Source: DATKEJ01 sp963768715 (GTDB lineage: Bacteria > Bacteroidota > Rhodothermia > Rhodothermales > DATKEJ01). From it: 64,000 nucleotides of DNA. The stretch covers positions 496,001 through 560,000 of the forward strand of contig CAVYJC010000011.1 of NCBI GenBank assembly GCA_963768715.1, read 5' to 3'. This document shows positions 17,649-26,374 of this stretch, one piece after another (position 1 is the stretch's first letter; every line of letters begins with the position of its first letter). Under the pieces are notes generated by a model. The model ran no database searches and had not been told where the DNA came from. It saw only the letters and a list, made by a program, of their open reading frames with translations. The translations under genes and the position numbers were made by a program.

Positions 17649-19598
17649 CTACTTCGCCTCGGTGGACGCCGGGACCATGACCAGGGATGGGTCGAACGGC
17701 TCGTGCTTCGTTCCGAAATATCGGAGGCCCAGCGTGAGAACGACCATCCCGGCGATAAGCCCAAGCCACCAGGGCAGACCGTATGCCGCGGGGATTGTCC
17801 CGAAGACCAGGCCGACGGCCCCCACGGCCATCGCATACGGCAATTGTGTGCGGACGTGATCGATGTGATCGCACCCCGAGGCCATCGACGACATGATGGT
17901 CGTATCCGAAATTGGCGAGCAGTGATCTCCCCAGACACTGCCTGCAAGGACGGCGGAGACGGACGAGTAAAGAATGTGATAGTCACTCGGAAACTCCGTC
18001 GTCATGCCATTTATCTCCATGATTGCCCAGGCGACCGGAATCACGAGCGGCATCATGATTCCCATCACTCCCCAACTCGTTCCCGTAGCGAACGCGGTCA
18101 TCGCCGACAGTATGAACACGATCGCCGGTAGCCAGGCCGGCGAAAGTTTCTCACCAAGCTCTGATACCAGGTACGGTCCGGTCTGGAGAACCGTATCAAC
18201 CTGCGAGAGCGACCACGCCAGAACGAGGATGACGATCGCCAGCATCATCGATTTCATCCCGGCAAACCACGCATCCACGATCTCCTGCGTTTTAAGGAGT
18301 CGCTGCACCAACGACAGCATTGCCGCGACAAGAACCCCCAGGAGTGAAGCCCAGACGAGCGACTTGTAAGAGTCTCCCGCTCCGATGATGTCGCGAAGGC
18401 CGGCGCCTGGACCGGCCGAGGCGCGACCCGTAATGTAGATCCCGATGAGCGTTCCAAAAACGAGCACCATGACAGGCAAGACAGCGTTTATGGCACGCAG
18501 CGGACTGTCGGGACGCGGTTTCAGAACGGACGCCTCCTCGACAGATTCTCCCGTCTTAGCGCCGACGGCAGACACGAGCCCCTGTTTTCGCGCTCGTTGT
18601 TCTGCCTTCAGCATCGGACCGAAGTCGCGGCCGGTCACAGAAATGAGCAGAACGAAGAAAATCGCCAGCAACGGATAGTAGGAGTACCCGATAGAACTGA
18701 GGAAGACCGAATAGGCAGACTCGGAGTAGTTGGGGATCAACTTGACGGCGGAATCGATCAGGCCGATCTCGAATCCGATCCAGGTTGTCACGAGCGCGAG
18801 GGCCGCTACTGGAGCGGCGGTCGAGTCGACGATATATGATAGTTTCTCACGTGAAATGCGCAACCTGTCCGTGACGGGCCGCATCGTGTTGCCGACTATG
18901 AGGGTGTTGGCGTAGTCGTCGAAGAAGATGGCAATGCCCAGGAGACTGGCTGCGAGCTGGCCGTGATTTGGATTCTTCGCCCAGCGAACGACGTGCCGCA
19001 CGATTCCGAGTGTCCCCCCGTTTGCGGAAATGACCCCCACCATACCTCCAATCATCAGGGAGAATATGATAATCGCCACGTGGCCGGGGTCAGACAGTGC
19101 CGATACGACGTAAACCTCCACTGAATCGAGGATCCCCCACCAGACGCCCGACAGCGTACCACCGTACGTCAACCAACCCCCGACGAGCAGGCCAAAGAAA
19201 ATCGAAGGGATTACCTGCTTGAACGCGAGAGCCAACACAATGGCAACCAGCGCCGGCATGATCGAGAACCAGCCAGGTATCGTACGAACCTCCTTCTTCA
19301 GGACCTCCTGACCTTGCACGAGCGCGGTCAGGCTGCCCACGCCGGAAGTCGCTGAACTGACCTCTATCGTTGCCGATCCATCCACTGCGTCACCGGCAAC
19401 GACCGCGTCTCCGATCCTCACCGCAACAGACGCGCTTCCCAGGCTGTCCATCGGGACGTTCGCAAAGGTGACGTCAAACGGCACGTTTGTGAGAACCAGA
19501 TCCGGTGCTGTGACGGTGACCTCTTGCGCGGCGGCAGGCGAAAAGCATGCAGCGAGGAGTGACCCGACGAGAAGCAAATGGTGGCGCATGGGGATCAA
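17649..19598 (-). CDS. NhaC-family Na+/H+ antiporter with N-terminal signal peptide and exported domain
   Basis: 649 residues. A cleavable-looking signal (LLLVGSLLAACFSPAAAQ) is followed by about 80 soluble residues (VTVTAPDLVLTNVPFDVTF), predicted outside the membrane, then about 12 membrane spans. Core motif FFDDYANTLIVGNTMRPVTD, plus DSTAAPVAALALVTTW, GTSWGVMGIMMP and GDHCSPISDTTIMSSM, are characteristic of the NhaC family (Na+/H+ or lactate/malate exchangers). The extra N-terminal domain is seen in some Bacteroidota homologues. It probably exports sodium in a marine setting. Confidence 0.88.
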   Translation of the reverse strand: MIPMRHHLLLVGSLLAACFSPAAAQEVTVTAPDLVLTNVPFDVTFANVPMDSLGSASVAVRIGDAVVAGDAVDGSATIEVSSATSGVGSLTALVQGQEVLKKEVRTIPGWFSIMPALVAIVLALAFKQVIPSIFFGLLVGGWLTYGGTLSGVWWGILDSVEVYVVSALSDPGHVAIIIFSLMIGGMVGVISANGGTLGIVRHVVRWAKNPNHGQLAASLLGIAIFFDDYANTLIVGNTMRPVTDRLRISREKLSYIVDSTAAPVAALALVTTWIGFEIGLIDSAVKLIPNYSESAYSVFLSSIGYSYYPLLAIFFVLLISVTGRDFGPMLKAEQRARKQGLVSAVGAKTGESVEEASVLKPRPDSPLRAINAVLPVMVLVFGTLIGIYITGRASAGPGAGLRDIIGAGDSYKSLVWASLLGVLVAAMLSLVQRLLKTQEIVDAWFAGMKSMMLAIVILVLAWSLSQVDTVLQTGPYLVSELGEKLSPAWLPAIVFILSAMTAFATGTSWGVMGIMMPLVIPVAWAIMEINGMTTEFPSDYHILYSSVSAVLAGSVWGDHCSPISDTTIMSSMASGCDHIDHVRTQLPYAMAVGAVGLVFGTIPAAYGLPWWLGLIAGMVVLTLGLRYFGTKHEPFDPSLVMVPASTEAK

Positions 19599-19657
19599 AT
19601 AGGTGAATCGAGCGGGTGGAAACTAAGGATATAGAAAGAAACCAGACAATCGGATCG

Positions 19658-20629
19658 TCAGAGTGCGAAGCAGTCGCCGCGTCGCGCGACGTTGAATCCC
19701 CTTCTTGCAATCTCTCCGGAGGCGGCGCTCTCCGCATGGATTGCGGGATTCGTGTGGTTCAGGTGGATGAAATACACACGTGATCGGAGTTCGGGGGCCA
19801 CCGAGTCAAATCGATCCATCGTTTCGCTGACGAACGGGTGTGGAAACGAGGACATGTCACGACCCTGGATCTCGCCGTTGGCGAAGAAAGTGCCGTCGAG
19901 GAATGCGAGATCTACGTCGGCGACAACGTCCTCTATGCGCACGCCCTGATCATCCCACCGCTCCCACTTGTTGATGTCCGGAATAAACAGCACGGAGCGA
20001 TGCGGGCCGGAGATCTTGAACCCCACGGTTTCGGAGTATTCGTCACGGTGGGGTACGAGCATGGGAGTCACTTTGATACCGTCGGTTGGGACCACTGTGG
20101 CCCCGTCCTCCAGCGGCCGAAGTTCAATATTGTTGAGCCTTACAAGTTGACCCCATGGTCCGTTAGTAGACAGGTAGTCTCGCATTCGCGGCATAGCATA
20201 GACCGGGACGCCCTGCGCACCCATCGCTTCGTGCCCCACCTGCGCAAGTCCGAGATAGTGGCCGATGTGGGCATGAGTAAGGAATATTCCCGAAAGTCCG
20301 GGGCGTCCGGCAACGGGAAATCTGACGTCGAGAGCGTGAAGCTGGTCCCTAAAATCGGGCGTCGCTTCGAACAGCCATCGTGAACTGTCGGCCGGTATGA
20401 CGACCGCCAGGCTTGTGGCAAAGTGTCGCAGGGAGTAGTCCTCAAAAGCCGGACTTGACTTGGTACCTGCCTGTGGATCCCCTCCATCTTGGGCGATCCC
20501 GAGAATAATCAACTGTGGCACCCCTTGGTTCTGGCAGATTCTCGGCTGTGCGGCGACTACCGAAACAGAAAGTCCGACTAGTACGCACGCGAGGATTGAA
20601 ACACGAGGACATGCTTCCAAAATGCACAT
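19658..20629 (-). CDS. Exported metallo-beta-lactamase-fold hydrolase, PqqB-like
   Basis: 323 residues with a signal peptide (about 1-28, VSVVAAQ). LIILGIAQDGGDPQ at the start of the fold and LTHAHIGHYLGLAQVG are typical of the PqqB-like MBL group. The usual HxHxDH metal motif here reads HAHIGH: the aspartate that holds the second zinc is glycine, so a one-metal site or a binding-only role is possible. Later conserved elements are MLVPHRDEYSETVGFKI and HLNHTNP. No other pqq genes are present. It lies 4 bp downstream of the phosphoesterase gene in the same orientation. Confidence 0.78.
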   Translation of the reverse strand: MCILEACPRVSILACVLVGLSVSVVAAQPRICQNQGVPQLIILGIAQDGGDPQAGTKSSPAFEDYSLRHFATSLAVVIPADSSRWLFEATPDFRDQLHALDVRFPVAGRPGLSGIFLTHAHIGHYLGLAQVGHEAMGAQGVPVYAMPRMRDYLSTNGPWGQLVRLNNIELRPLEDGATVVPTDGIKVTPMLVPHRDEYSETVGFKISGPHRSVLFIPDINKWERWDDQGVRIEDVVADVDLAFLDGTFFANGEIQGRDMSSFPHPFVSETMDRFDSVAPELRSRVYFIHLNHTNPAIHAESAASGEIARRGFNVARRGDCFAL

Positions 20630-20633
20630 GCCG

Positions 20634-21836
20634 TTAGTCGAGGGCTATGTCGAGCCACACCGGAAAATGATCCTGCGCGGCCTCGCTTCGGTTCGTCGTC
20701 TGCCGATAGACTTCCCCGCCGATCACTCGTATGTCGATGGAAGGCAGCACGTAGTCGACCCGAAGCCCCCACCAGGCGGTGTCGTCCGAATCGAGCCCTT
20801 CAATCGCGCGGCTCCCCTGCGGGACGAAACTGCCGTTGACGCGGGGATCATCGAGGAGATACTTCTGTGCGGGATTCTCCAGGGAATTGCCCTCGTTGAC
20901 GTCGGCGTTCATATCGCCGAGAATCACGAACGACGCGCCGGGGCGCAATCCACCTCGCCGTCCCTGGTCATCGACGATGAACTCGGCATTAGAAAGATAT
21001 TCGTGCCAGAACCGGATCTCATCGTGGTTTCGATACTGGTTGCGCTTCTCCGGGCCGTCGAATGCCGGTGGCGAGGGATGACTCGCCAGAATGTGGAGGA
21101 TTCTTCCGTCACCGACGTCGATCGGAACATCCCAGATGCTCTTGGAACTGAGTCGAAGGTTATTCCACTCTTCCGGAGAATACCACGGTTCGCCGGTTTC
21201 GGGGTCCTTTGGAATACGCGCATCCGGAAGATCCTTCCAAAGGAATTTCCTGAACGTTCGCACACTGTCTTGGAGGATCCGGAAACGAGAACTGACGAGC
21301 AGGGCCATGCCGTATTGTCCGGGAAACATCCCGAACCCGTACGAATCATTGCCATAGGCGCGTCCCTCGGGAGTCTGACGTCCGGGGGAGCCGTCCTCTC
21401 CACCATCGGGAATCGGTGGAACCGTGGTGTTGGCGACACCGTCGTTGTCCAGGTCAAACCCACTGGCGATACCGGTGTTGCTGGGCAGCATGAATCCCCG
21501 GTAGTCGAGCGTGTCCGCCGAGGTTTCGTTGACGAACCAATCGACCAGTCTCTGCGCATTCAGTCCGGTCCCTTCACCCGGCGGGCGCCAGGGATCTCCT
21601 TCACCATCGTACTGGATCTCGTTTATCAGGATTATGTCCGGATGGATCGCGGCAATCTCCCCGGCGATCTTCTTCAGACGCACCTGATCCGGATTCAACA
21701 GGTCGACCGTTCGTATGTCCTCGACATTGAAGGTTGCTACTCTAAGGGTGATCGGCATTTTGGGTGGCGCGGCGTGGCGGCAGCCACTCAGAATCAGCAG
21801 CAGCGCTGCCATGCCGACGAAGGAACGAGGCTTCAT
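20634..21836 (-). CDS. Endonuclease/exonuclease/phosphatase-family lipoprotein
   Basis: 400 residues from 21836, chosen for the lipobox LLLILSGC; the frame stays open to 21992. The EEP-fold residues are all visible: RVATFNVEDIR (Asn), IILINEIQ (Glu), ILASHPSP (His), VILGDMNADV (Asp and Asn), RVDYVLPS and a terminal QDHFPVWLD (Asp-His). Exported members hydrolyse phosphodiester or phosphate-ester bonds, including extracellular DNA; specificity is unknown. It forms a two-gene unit with the MBL-fold gene. Confidence 0.85.
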   Translation of the reverse strand: MKPRSFVGMAALLLILSGCRHAAPPKMPITLRVATFNVEDIRTVDLLNPDQVRLKKIAGEIAAIHPDIILINEIQYDGEGDPWRPPGEGTGLNAQRLVDWFVNETSADTLDYRGFMLPSNTGIASGFDLDNDGVANTTVPPIPDGGEDGSPGRQTPEGRAYGNDSYGFGMFPGQYGMALLVSSRFRILQDSVRTFRKFLWKDLPDARIPKDPETGEPWYSPEEWNNLRLSSKSIWDVPIDVGDGRILHILASHPSPPAFDGPEKRNQYRNHDEIRFWHEYLSNAEFIVDDQGRRGGLRPGASFVILGDMNADVNEGNSLENPAQKYLLDDPRVNGSFVPQGSRAIEGLDSDDTAWWGLRVDYVLPSIDIRVIGGEVYRQTTNRSEAAQDHFPVWLDIALD

Positions 21837-21943
21837 GTAATTGCGTTCTCGATTCAGGATCGGTAATGATAACTGCCCTCCGGGAGAGTAGCTATCTTTC
21901 AGTGTTCGATTATCCACCATGTTCAATTCCACCCAGCATCCGA

Positions 21944-22504
21944 ATGATCGAATTGATTTCTCACCCGTGGCCCTGGTACGTAGCAGGGCCAATCATTGGC
22001 CTTGTAGTACCCTCCCTCCTCCTTGCGGGCGGAAAATGTTTCGGCCTCTCCGACAATCTCCGGCATGTTTGCGCGGCGGTCATACCGGGGCGTGTTAATT
22101 ACTTCAGATATGACTGGAAGACAGCCGGATCTTGGAATCTCGTGTTTGCGGCGGGCATCGTTTTGGGAGGCGCTATCGCGACATTCGTACTGAACGACGG
22201 CTCCAACGTTGCGATCTCCGCTGCGACCGTGTCGGATCTGAGCGCGATCGGAATCAAAGACTTTACGGGCCTCGTTCCGAACGATCTTTTTTCCTGGTCA
22301 GCGCTTTTGCATCCGGCGGGCTTTGTCTCCCTGATCATCGGAGGGTTTCTCGTGGGATTCGGGTCGCGCTACGCCGGCGGCTGCACGTCGGGTCACGCAA
22401 TTTCCGGACTCGCTGATCTGCAGTTTCCTTCCCTGGTCGCCGTCATCGGATTCTTTATCGGCGGCGTCTTCGTCACCTTCGTCGTCCTCCCTATCCTCTT
22501 TTGA
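21944..22504 (+). CDS. YeeE/YedE family sulfur-compound transporter, first half
   Basis: A 186-residue membrane protein with about five spans. The start at 21944 fits the family (the frame is open upstream across the divergent gene). The signature GSRYAGGCTSGHAISGLADL holds the conserved cysteine that binds thiosulfate in characterised YeeE proteins. It forms a pair with the next gene; together they equal one full-length YeeE transporter. Likely imports thiosulfate or related sulfane sulfur. Confidence 0.85.
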   Translation: MIELISHPWPWYVAGPIIGLVVPSLLLAGGKCFGLSDNLRHVCAAVIPGRVNYFRYDWKTAGSWNLVFAAGIVLGGAIATFVLNDGSNVAISAATVSDLSAIGIKDFTGLVPNDLFSWSALLHPAGFVSLIIGGFLVGFGSRYAGGCTSGHAISGLADLQFPSLVAVIGFFIGGVFVTFVVLPILF

Positions 22505-22513
22505 ACAGATACG

Positions 22514-22996
22514 ATGGAAATCCGCACAATTGAGACCGACGTCGTGGAGCCCGAACCGAAAGAGGAGCCTGCCAGGTCAAAAGGACTTCTGCTCTTCCTT
22601 CTCATCGGTACCGCCTTTGGTTTCGCACTCACGAAATCGGAGGTCGTTTCCTGGTTTCGAATTCAGGAGATGTTTCGCTTTCAGAGCTTTCATCTCTTCG
22701 GCATTATTGGCTGCGCCGTTGCCGTAGGATTCGTTTCCATTCGTCTAATACGGAAGTATAAAGTCAGGGATCGTTTCGGCGAGGTTATCGTGATCCCGCC
22801 GAAGGAGTGGGGAAAGGGCACCCGGTATTGGGCCGGAGGAATACTTTTCGGTTTGGGATGGGCTTTAACGGGGGCATGTCCCGGTCCCATCTTCGCACTG
22901 TTCGGCTCAGGTGTTTTCGTCGCTGCGGCAGTCTTCGTCAGCGCCGTAGCAGGAAGCTGGGTTTATGGCGCCCTTCGTCCGCATCTTCCTCACTAA
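22514..22996 (+). CDS. YeeE/YedE family transporter, second half (DUF6691-like)
   Basis: A 160-residue protein with four spans. ALTGACPGPIFALFGSG contains the second conserved cysteine motif of the family, and the soluble N-terminus ends before LLLFLLIGTAFGFALTKSEVVSWFRIQEMFRF, a typical start for this partner. It starts 9 bp after the upstream gene. Adjacent HiPIP, molybdenum-cofactor and molybdoenzyme genes fit a sulfur-oxidation or sulfur-respiration context. Confidence 0.85.
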   Translation: MEIRTIETDVVEPEPKEEPARSKGLLLFLLIGTAFGFALTKSEVVSWFRIQEMFRFQSFHLFGIIGCAVAVGFVSIRLIRKYKVRDRFGEVIVIPPKEWGKGTRYWAGGILFGLGWALTGACPGPIFALFGSGVFVAAAVFVSAVAGSWVYGALRPHLPH

Positions 22997-23084
22997 TTGT
23001 GCTGCGAGTTCTTGTTGCGGAATAGTGACACGTTTCATATTTACTGTAAACCTTGGTTGACAACAACAAATAGAACACCTCCAA

Positions 23085-23477
23085 ATGTCACAAAAGGAAC
23101 TGTCGCGAAGAGATTTCTTGCTCCGTACAACAGCATTGGGCGCAGTCGCCCTTGGCTCCGGTGCTATTCTTAGTGCTTGCGGTGGCGGACAGGAACAAGC
23201 TCAGGCCCCGGCCGCCAGCGAGGAAGCTGCGCCGATGGCCGAGCCAATGGCTGCCGAGGCCGCTTGTGATGACCTCTCCGGCCTGTCAGATGCAGATTTG
23301 CAGATGCGTCAGACCCTGCAATACGTAACAAAGTCGACTACCCCGGACAAGATGTGCTCGGGCTGTCAGTTGTTCGTGGCGCCGGAAGGCGACGCGCCCT
23401 GCGGCGGATGCCAGATCATCAAAGGCCCGATCTCGCCGGAAGGCTACTGCACGTCGTGGGCCGAGAAAATGACCTGA
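23085..23477 (+). CDS. High-potential iron-sulfur protein (HiPIP)
   Basis: 130 residues. A twin-arginine signal (SRRDFLLRTTALGA) is followed by LSAC, so it may be a Tat-exported lipoprotein. After an Ala/Glu-rich linker, the C-terminal 55 residues carry cysteines 91, 94, 109 and 122 in the HiPIP pattern C-x2-C ... GGC ... GYCTSW; Cys106 is extra. Acts as a periplasmic one-electron carrier, in many marine bacteria between the bc1/alternative complex and oxidases. It lies just downstream of the sulfur transporters. Confidence 0.88.
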   Translation: MSQKELSRRDFLLRTTALGAVALGSGAILSACGGGQEQAQAPAASEEAAPMAEPMAAEAACDDLSGLSDADLQMRQTLQYVTKSTTPDKMCSGCQLFVAPEGDAPCGGCQIIKGPISPEGYCTSWAEKMT

Positions 23478-23481
23478 TGCA

Positions 23482-23505
23482 CGACTCGCGCTTTTTCGCG
23501 AGTCG
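23482..23505. terminator. Hairpin after the HiPIP gene
   Basis: CGACTCGCG pairs with CGCGAGTCG around a CTTTTT loop, 5 bp past the stop codon. There is no T-run after it, so termination may be Rho-assisted or partial, with moeA 14 bp beyond. Confidence 0.5.
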
Positions 23506-23518
23506 CCCGTAAGAACAC

Positions 23519-24757
23519 ATGCCGGCATCCAGTCCCCCTGTGCGGGAACTGATCTCCGTCTTCGAGGCGCGAGAGGAAATATTACGCGCGTCTCCGACGG
23601 GAGGCACTGAAGAGATCCCTCTTCGGTCTGCCGTGGGACGCGTCCTCCGAAAAGACGCTTCGGCGGACACTGACATCCCTCCCTTCGACAATTCGGCAAT
23701 GGACGGTTTTGCCGTCTCGCTGCAGGATTTCGATGGTGACACCGTCGTCCTTTCGATCGGTGACGAGGTGCAGGCCGGCGCCTGGCCATCAAGGCCGGTC
23801 GGAAACGGATCCTGCTCTCGCATCATGACCGGCGCCCCGGTTCCTGAAGGAACGGATGCAGTCGTCCCGGTAGAATGGTGTCAATCAGACGGTGTCGTGG
23901 GCGGCACGGTTACAATAACCCGCCGGCCGAAGCGCGGACAGCATGTCCGGAAGCGCGGCTCCGACATTGCCGCCGGAACCTTAGCCCTAAAGGCGCCCGC
24001 GTCGATCGAGCCACGTACGATCGGGGTCCTTGCCTCGCTCGGCTGCGGACAGGTCACCGTGGCAGTACGGCCCACGATTTCCATCGTTGCGACCGGTGAC
24101 GAGCTCATCGAAGCATCCGACACGCCGAAAGACGGGCAGATACGCAACTCCAACGGTCCGACACTGGCGGCGATGGCCTCCGCCTCGGGCGCTCTCGTGG
24201 TCGCGGAGCGGGTGGCGCGCGACAGCGCGGATCATACGCGACAGGTACTTCAAGAGGCTCTCAAAGCAGATATCGTCATCATCTCGGGCGGCGTGTCTGT
24301 CGGTTCTTATGACTACGTCAAGACCGTCCTCGATGAGATGGGAATTGAGAGACGCTTCTGGCGCGTCAGACAGCGGCCCGGAAAACCGCTTACGTTCGGC
24401 AAGATCGGAGACCATCTGGTGTTTGGCCTTCCGGGCAACCCCGTTTCAACGGCAGTCTGTTTTCGCCAGTACGTGCTCCCGGCCATCCGAAAGACGCTTG
24501 GACTCCCCCACGGCCCACAGTTTCTTTCCGCGCAACTGACTGAAACCGTCCAGAAAGTCTCGAATCTTCACTTCTTCATTCCAGGCAAAGCGCGTGTTGA
24601 CGACGAGGGTCGCCTGACTGTGGCCCGATCTGGAGCTTTCGGCTCGCATATCTTCAGCTCGCTTGCCGCCGCGAACTGCCTGATCAGTCTCCCGGAAGGA
24701 TCCGAGGCGATTGGAGCCGGCTCGATCGTGGAGGTCGAGCTGTTCAACGACTTGTAA
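23519..24757 (+). CDS. moeA: Molybdopterin molybdotransferase
   Basis: 412 residues, the usual MoeA length. It inserts molybdate into adenylylated molybdopterin. Motifs: PPFDNSAMDGFAV near residue 60, MTGAPVPEGTDAVVP, RKRGSDIAAG, IVATGDELIE, the catalytic-domain IISGGVSVGSYDYVK and FGLPGNPVSTAVCF. It would supply cofactor to the molybdoenzyme at 28.7-31.6 kb. Confidence 0.93.
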   Translation: MPASSPPVRELISVFEAREEILRASPTGGTEEIPLRSAVGRVLRKDASADTDIPPFDNSAMDGFAVSLQDFDGDTVVLSIGDEVQAGAWPSRPVGNGSCSRIMTGAPVPEGTDAVVPVEWCQSDGVVGGTVTITRRPKRGQHVRKRGSDIAAGTLALKAPASIEPRTIGVLASLGCGQVTVAVRPTISIVATGDELIEASDTPKDGQIRNSNGPTLAAMASASGALVVAERVARDSADHTRQVLQEALKADIVIISGGVSVGSYDYVKTVLDEMGIERRFWRVRQRPGKPLTFGKIGDHLVFGLPGNPVSTAVCFRQYVLPAIRKTLGLPHGPQFLSAQLTETVQKVSNLHFFIPGKARVDDEGRLTVARSGAFGSHIFSSLAAANCLISLPEGSEAIGAGSIVEVELFNDL

Positions 24758-24812
24758 ACGGTCAGGGGATGCAATGGCACCCCGCATTCGTGTCGCGTGC
24801 GGCCGGACTGAT

Positions 24813-26097
24813 TCAGTTGTCGGGCCGCGTCGTTTTGACATGACGGAGTATTACCGGCCTGCCGAAGATGGCGATGGCCGCTAGAACACTCAAAAAGACC
24901 AGCGCAAGCGGATCAGTTCGGATCAACCGAACCGCCAGACCAACGCCCGCGGCGCTTCCCGCCAATGCTCCCAGTCCGGTGAAAATGCGCAAGCCGGCCT
25001 TCTCCCGAAAGGCCAGTGCGCACACTACGGCAAACGTGAACAGAAAGGCCAGACTCGCCGATTCAACGAGCGTGGTGAGGGATCCGAGTACGGTGAGTGC
25101 GGCCGCCATCAATCCCAGCGTGATCACGGCCCTGTCAGGTATGCCTGCACTGTTCTCGTGCTCCAACACTTCAGGAAACTCTCCGTCTTCGGCTACTTCA
25201 TGGGCAAGTCGGGCTGTAGCAAAAAGCGTCGAATTAATCGCTGAACCCGTGGAAAATGCGGCAGCTATGGTAACGAGCACGAGACCGAATGTGCCGAGCG
25301 CTTTCTGTCCTGCAATCGCCAACGCGACCTCGCCGTGCTTGACGACCTCATCGGCGCCGATCAGCATCGACGTACCCAATGCAACGACTACGTAGACGAT
25401 GATGACGACTACGATAGCGGAAATGACCGCACGCGGAAGGGTTGTTTTGGGCGAATCAATGTCATCATAGTCGTACGTGAGGAGCTGAAATCCCTCGTAC
25501 GCCATAAATACGGAGGCCGCGCCGAAGAAGGCCGCCGAGAGACCCTCCCCGGGAACGCCACGTGCAAGCATTGCAGGGTTCCATTCGGCCAGTCCCCACC
25601 CGGCCAAACCGACGAGCACCGCTAACTTGAACCAGACGAGAAAGATCTCGACACCACCGGCCTCCCCGACCCCTTGAAGATTGAGCTTGATGAACACAGC
25701 CAGGATGGCGATCGCCGCGGCACGGGCAAACCAGGGGCCGAGTCCGACAACGTGTCCCAGGTACTGCCCGAACGTGAAAGCATAGACGGAGTTCGTGAAT
25801 ACATACCCTACGATCAGTATCCAGGAAAGACTGCCTGCGAAACCCTCGGCGTTGATTTCGCGAAGGAACGTGAAAGCGCCGCCCCCCTCCCCATAGTGAG
25901 CCGCGAGCTTAACATAGCTGTATCCGGCTGCAAGCGCCGTAAGTCCAGCGACGACGAAACTGAGCCAGGCCCACGCGCCGGCAACTTTGCACCACCACGC
26001 CGAGCGTCGAGAAGATTCCGCCGCCGACCATCCCTCCAACGGCCATCGACCATGTGGCGTTGAAGCCAAGCTTTGACTTGGAGTTGTCGTTGTCCAT
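24813..26097 (-). CDS. APC-family amino acid permease, frameshifted near the N-terminus
   Basis: A 12-span amino acid/polyamine/organocation transporter. The true N-terminus (MDNDNSKSKLGFNATWSMA, then GGMVGGGIFSTLG) lies in one frame from 26097. The rest (VAGAWAWLSFVVAGLTALAAGYSYVKLA, GGAFTFLRE, then spans to 24813) lies in another; an extra A in the AAA run at 25986-25988 accounts for this. The glycine-rich GGGIFSTLG is the substrate-binding break in helix 1. Substrate not determinable. Probably intact in the real genome. Confidence 0.82.
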
Positions 26098-26105
26098 GAG
26101 TGCAT

Positions 26106-26374
26106 GCTGAGGGTAGCCGCAACAGTATAGTCAATGCCGCGCGTAATGGTAATATCCGGTCGGACCCTTGCATCCGTGTTGCGCCAGATGACCGTCTCTG
26201 CTATGTTTGTAGTCAGAGAGCATCACAACACCACATGCGCAGCGCCGTCGCGGGGCGCGACTGACCGTTCCACCATTCGCTAGTCATTCCGGTGATGCTT
26301 CACATCTTGTCATCGTTCCGGCTGTACACCGGAGCCGCAATCCTGCAGACAACCTGTTTTGAGGAGACAATGCC
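26106..26374. other. Divergent intergenic region, 269 bp
   Basis: Separates the permease and the TPR gene, transcribed away from each other. It holds a short CCGG-CTGTACA-CCGG dyad near 26318-26335 and a clear Shine-Dalgarno sequence (GAGGAG) 9 bp before the TPR gene. No other gene is seen. Confidence 0.5.

Noticed and set aside
20460..21866. 468-residue open frame on the plus strand opposite the phosphoesterase
   Set aside because: A shadow of the minus-strand gene, whose EEP motifs are complete; no family features in the opposite frame.
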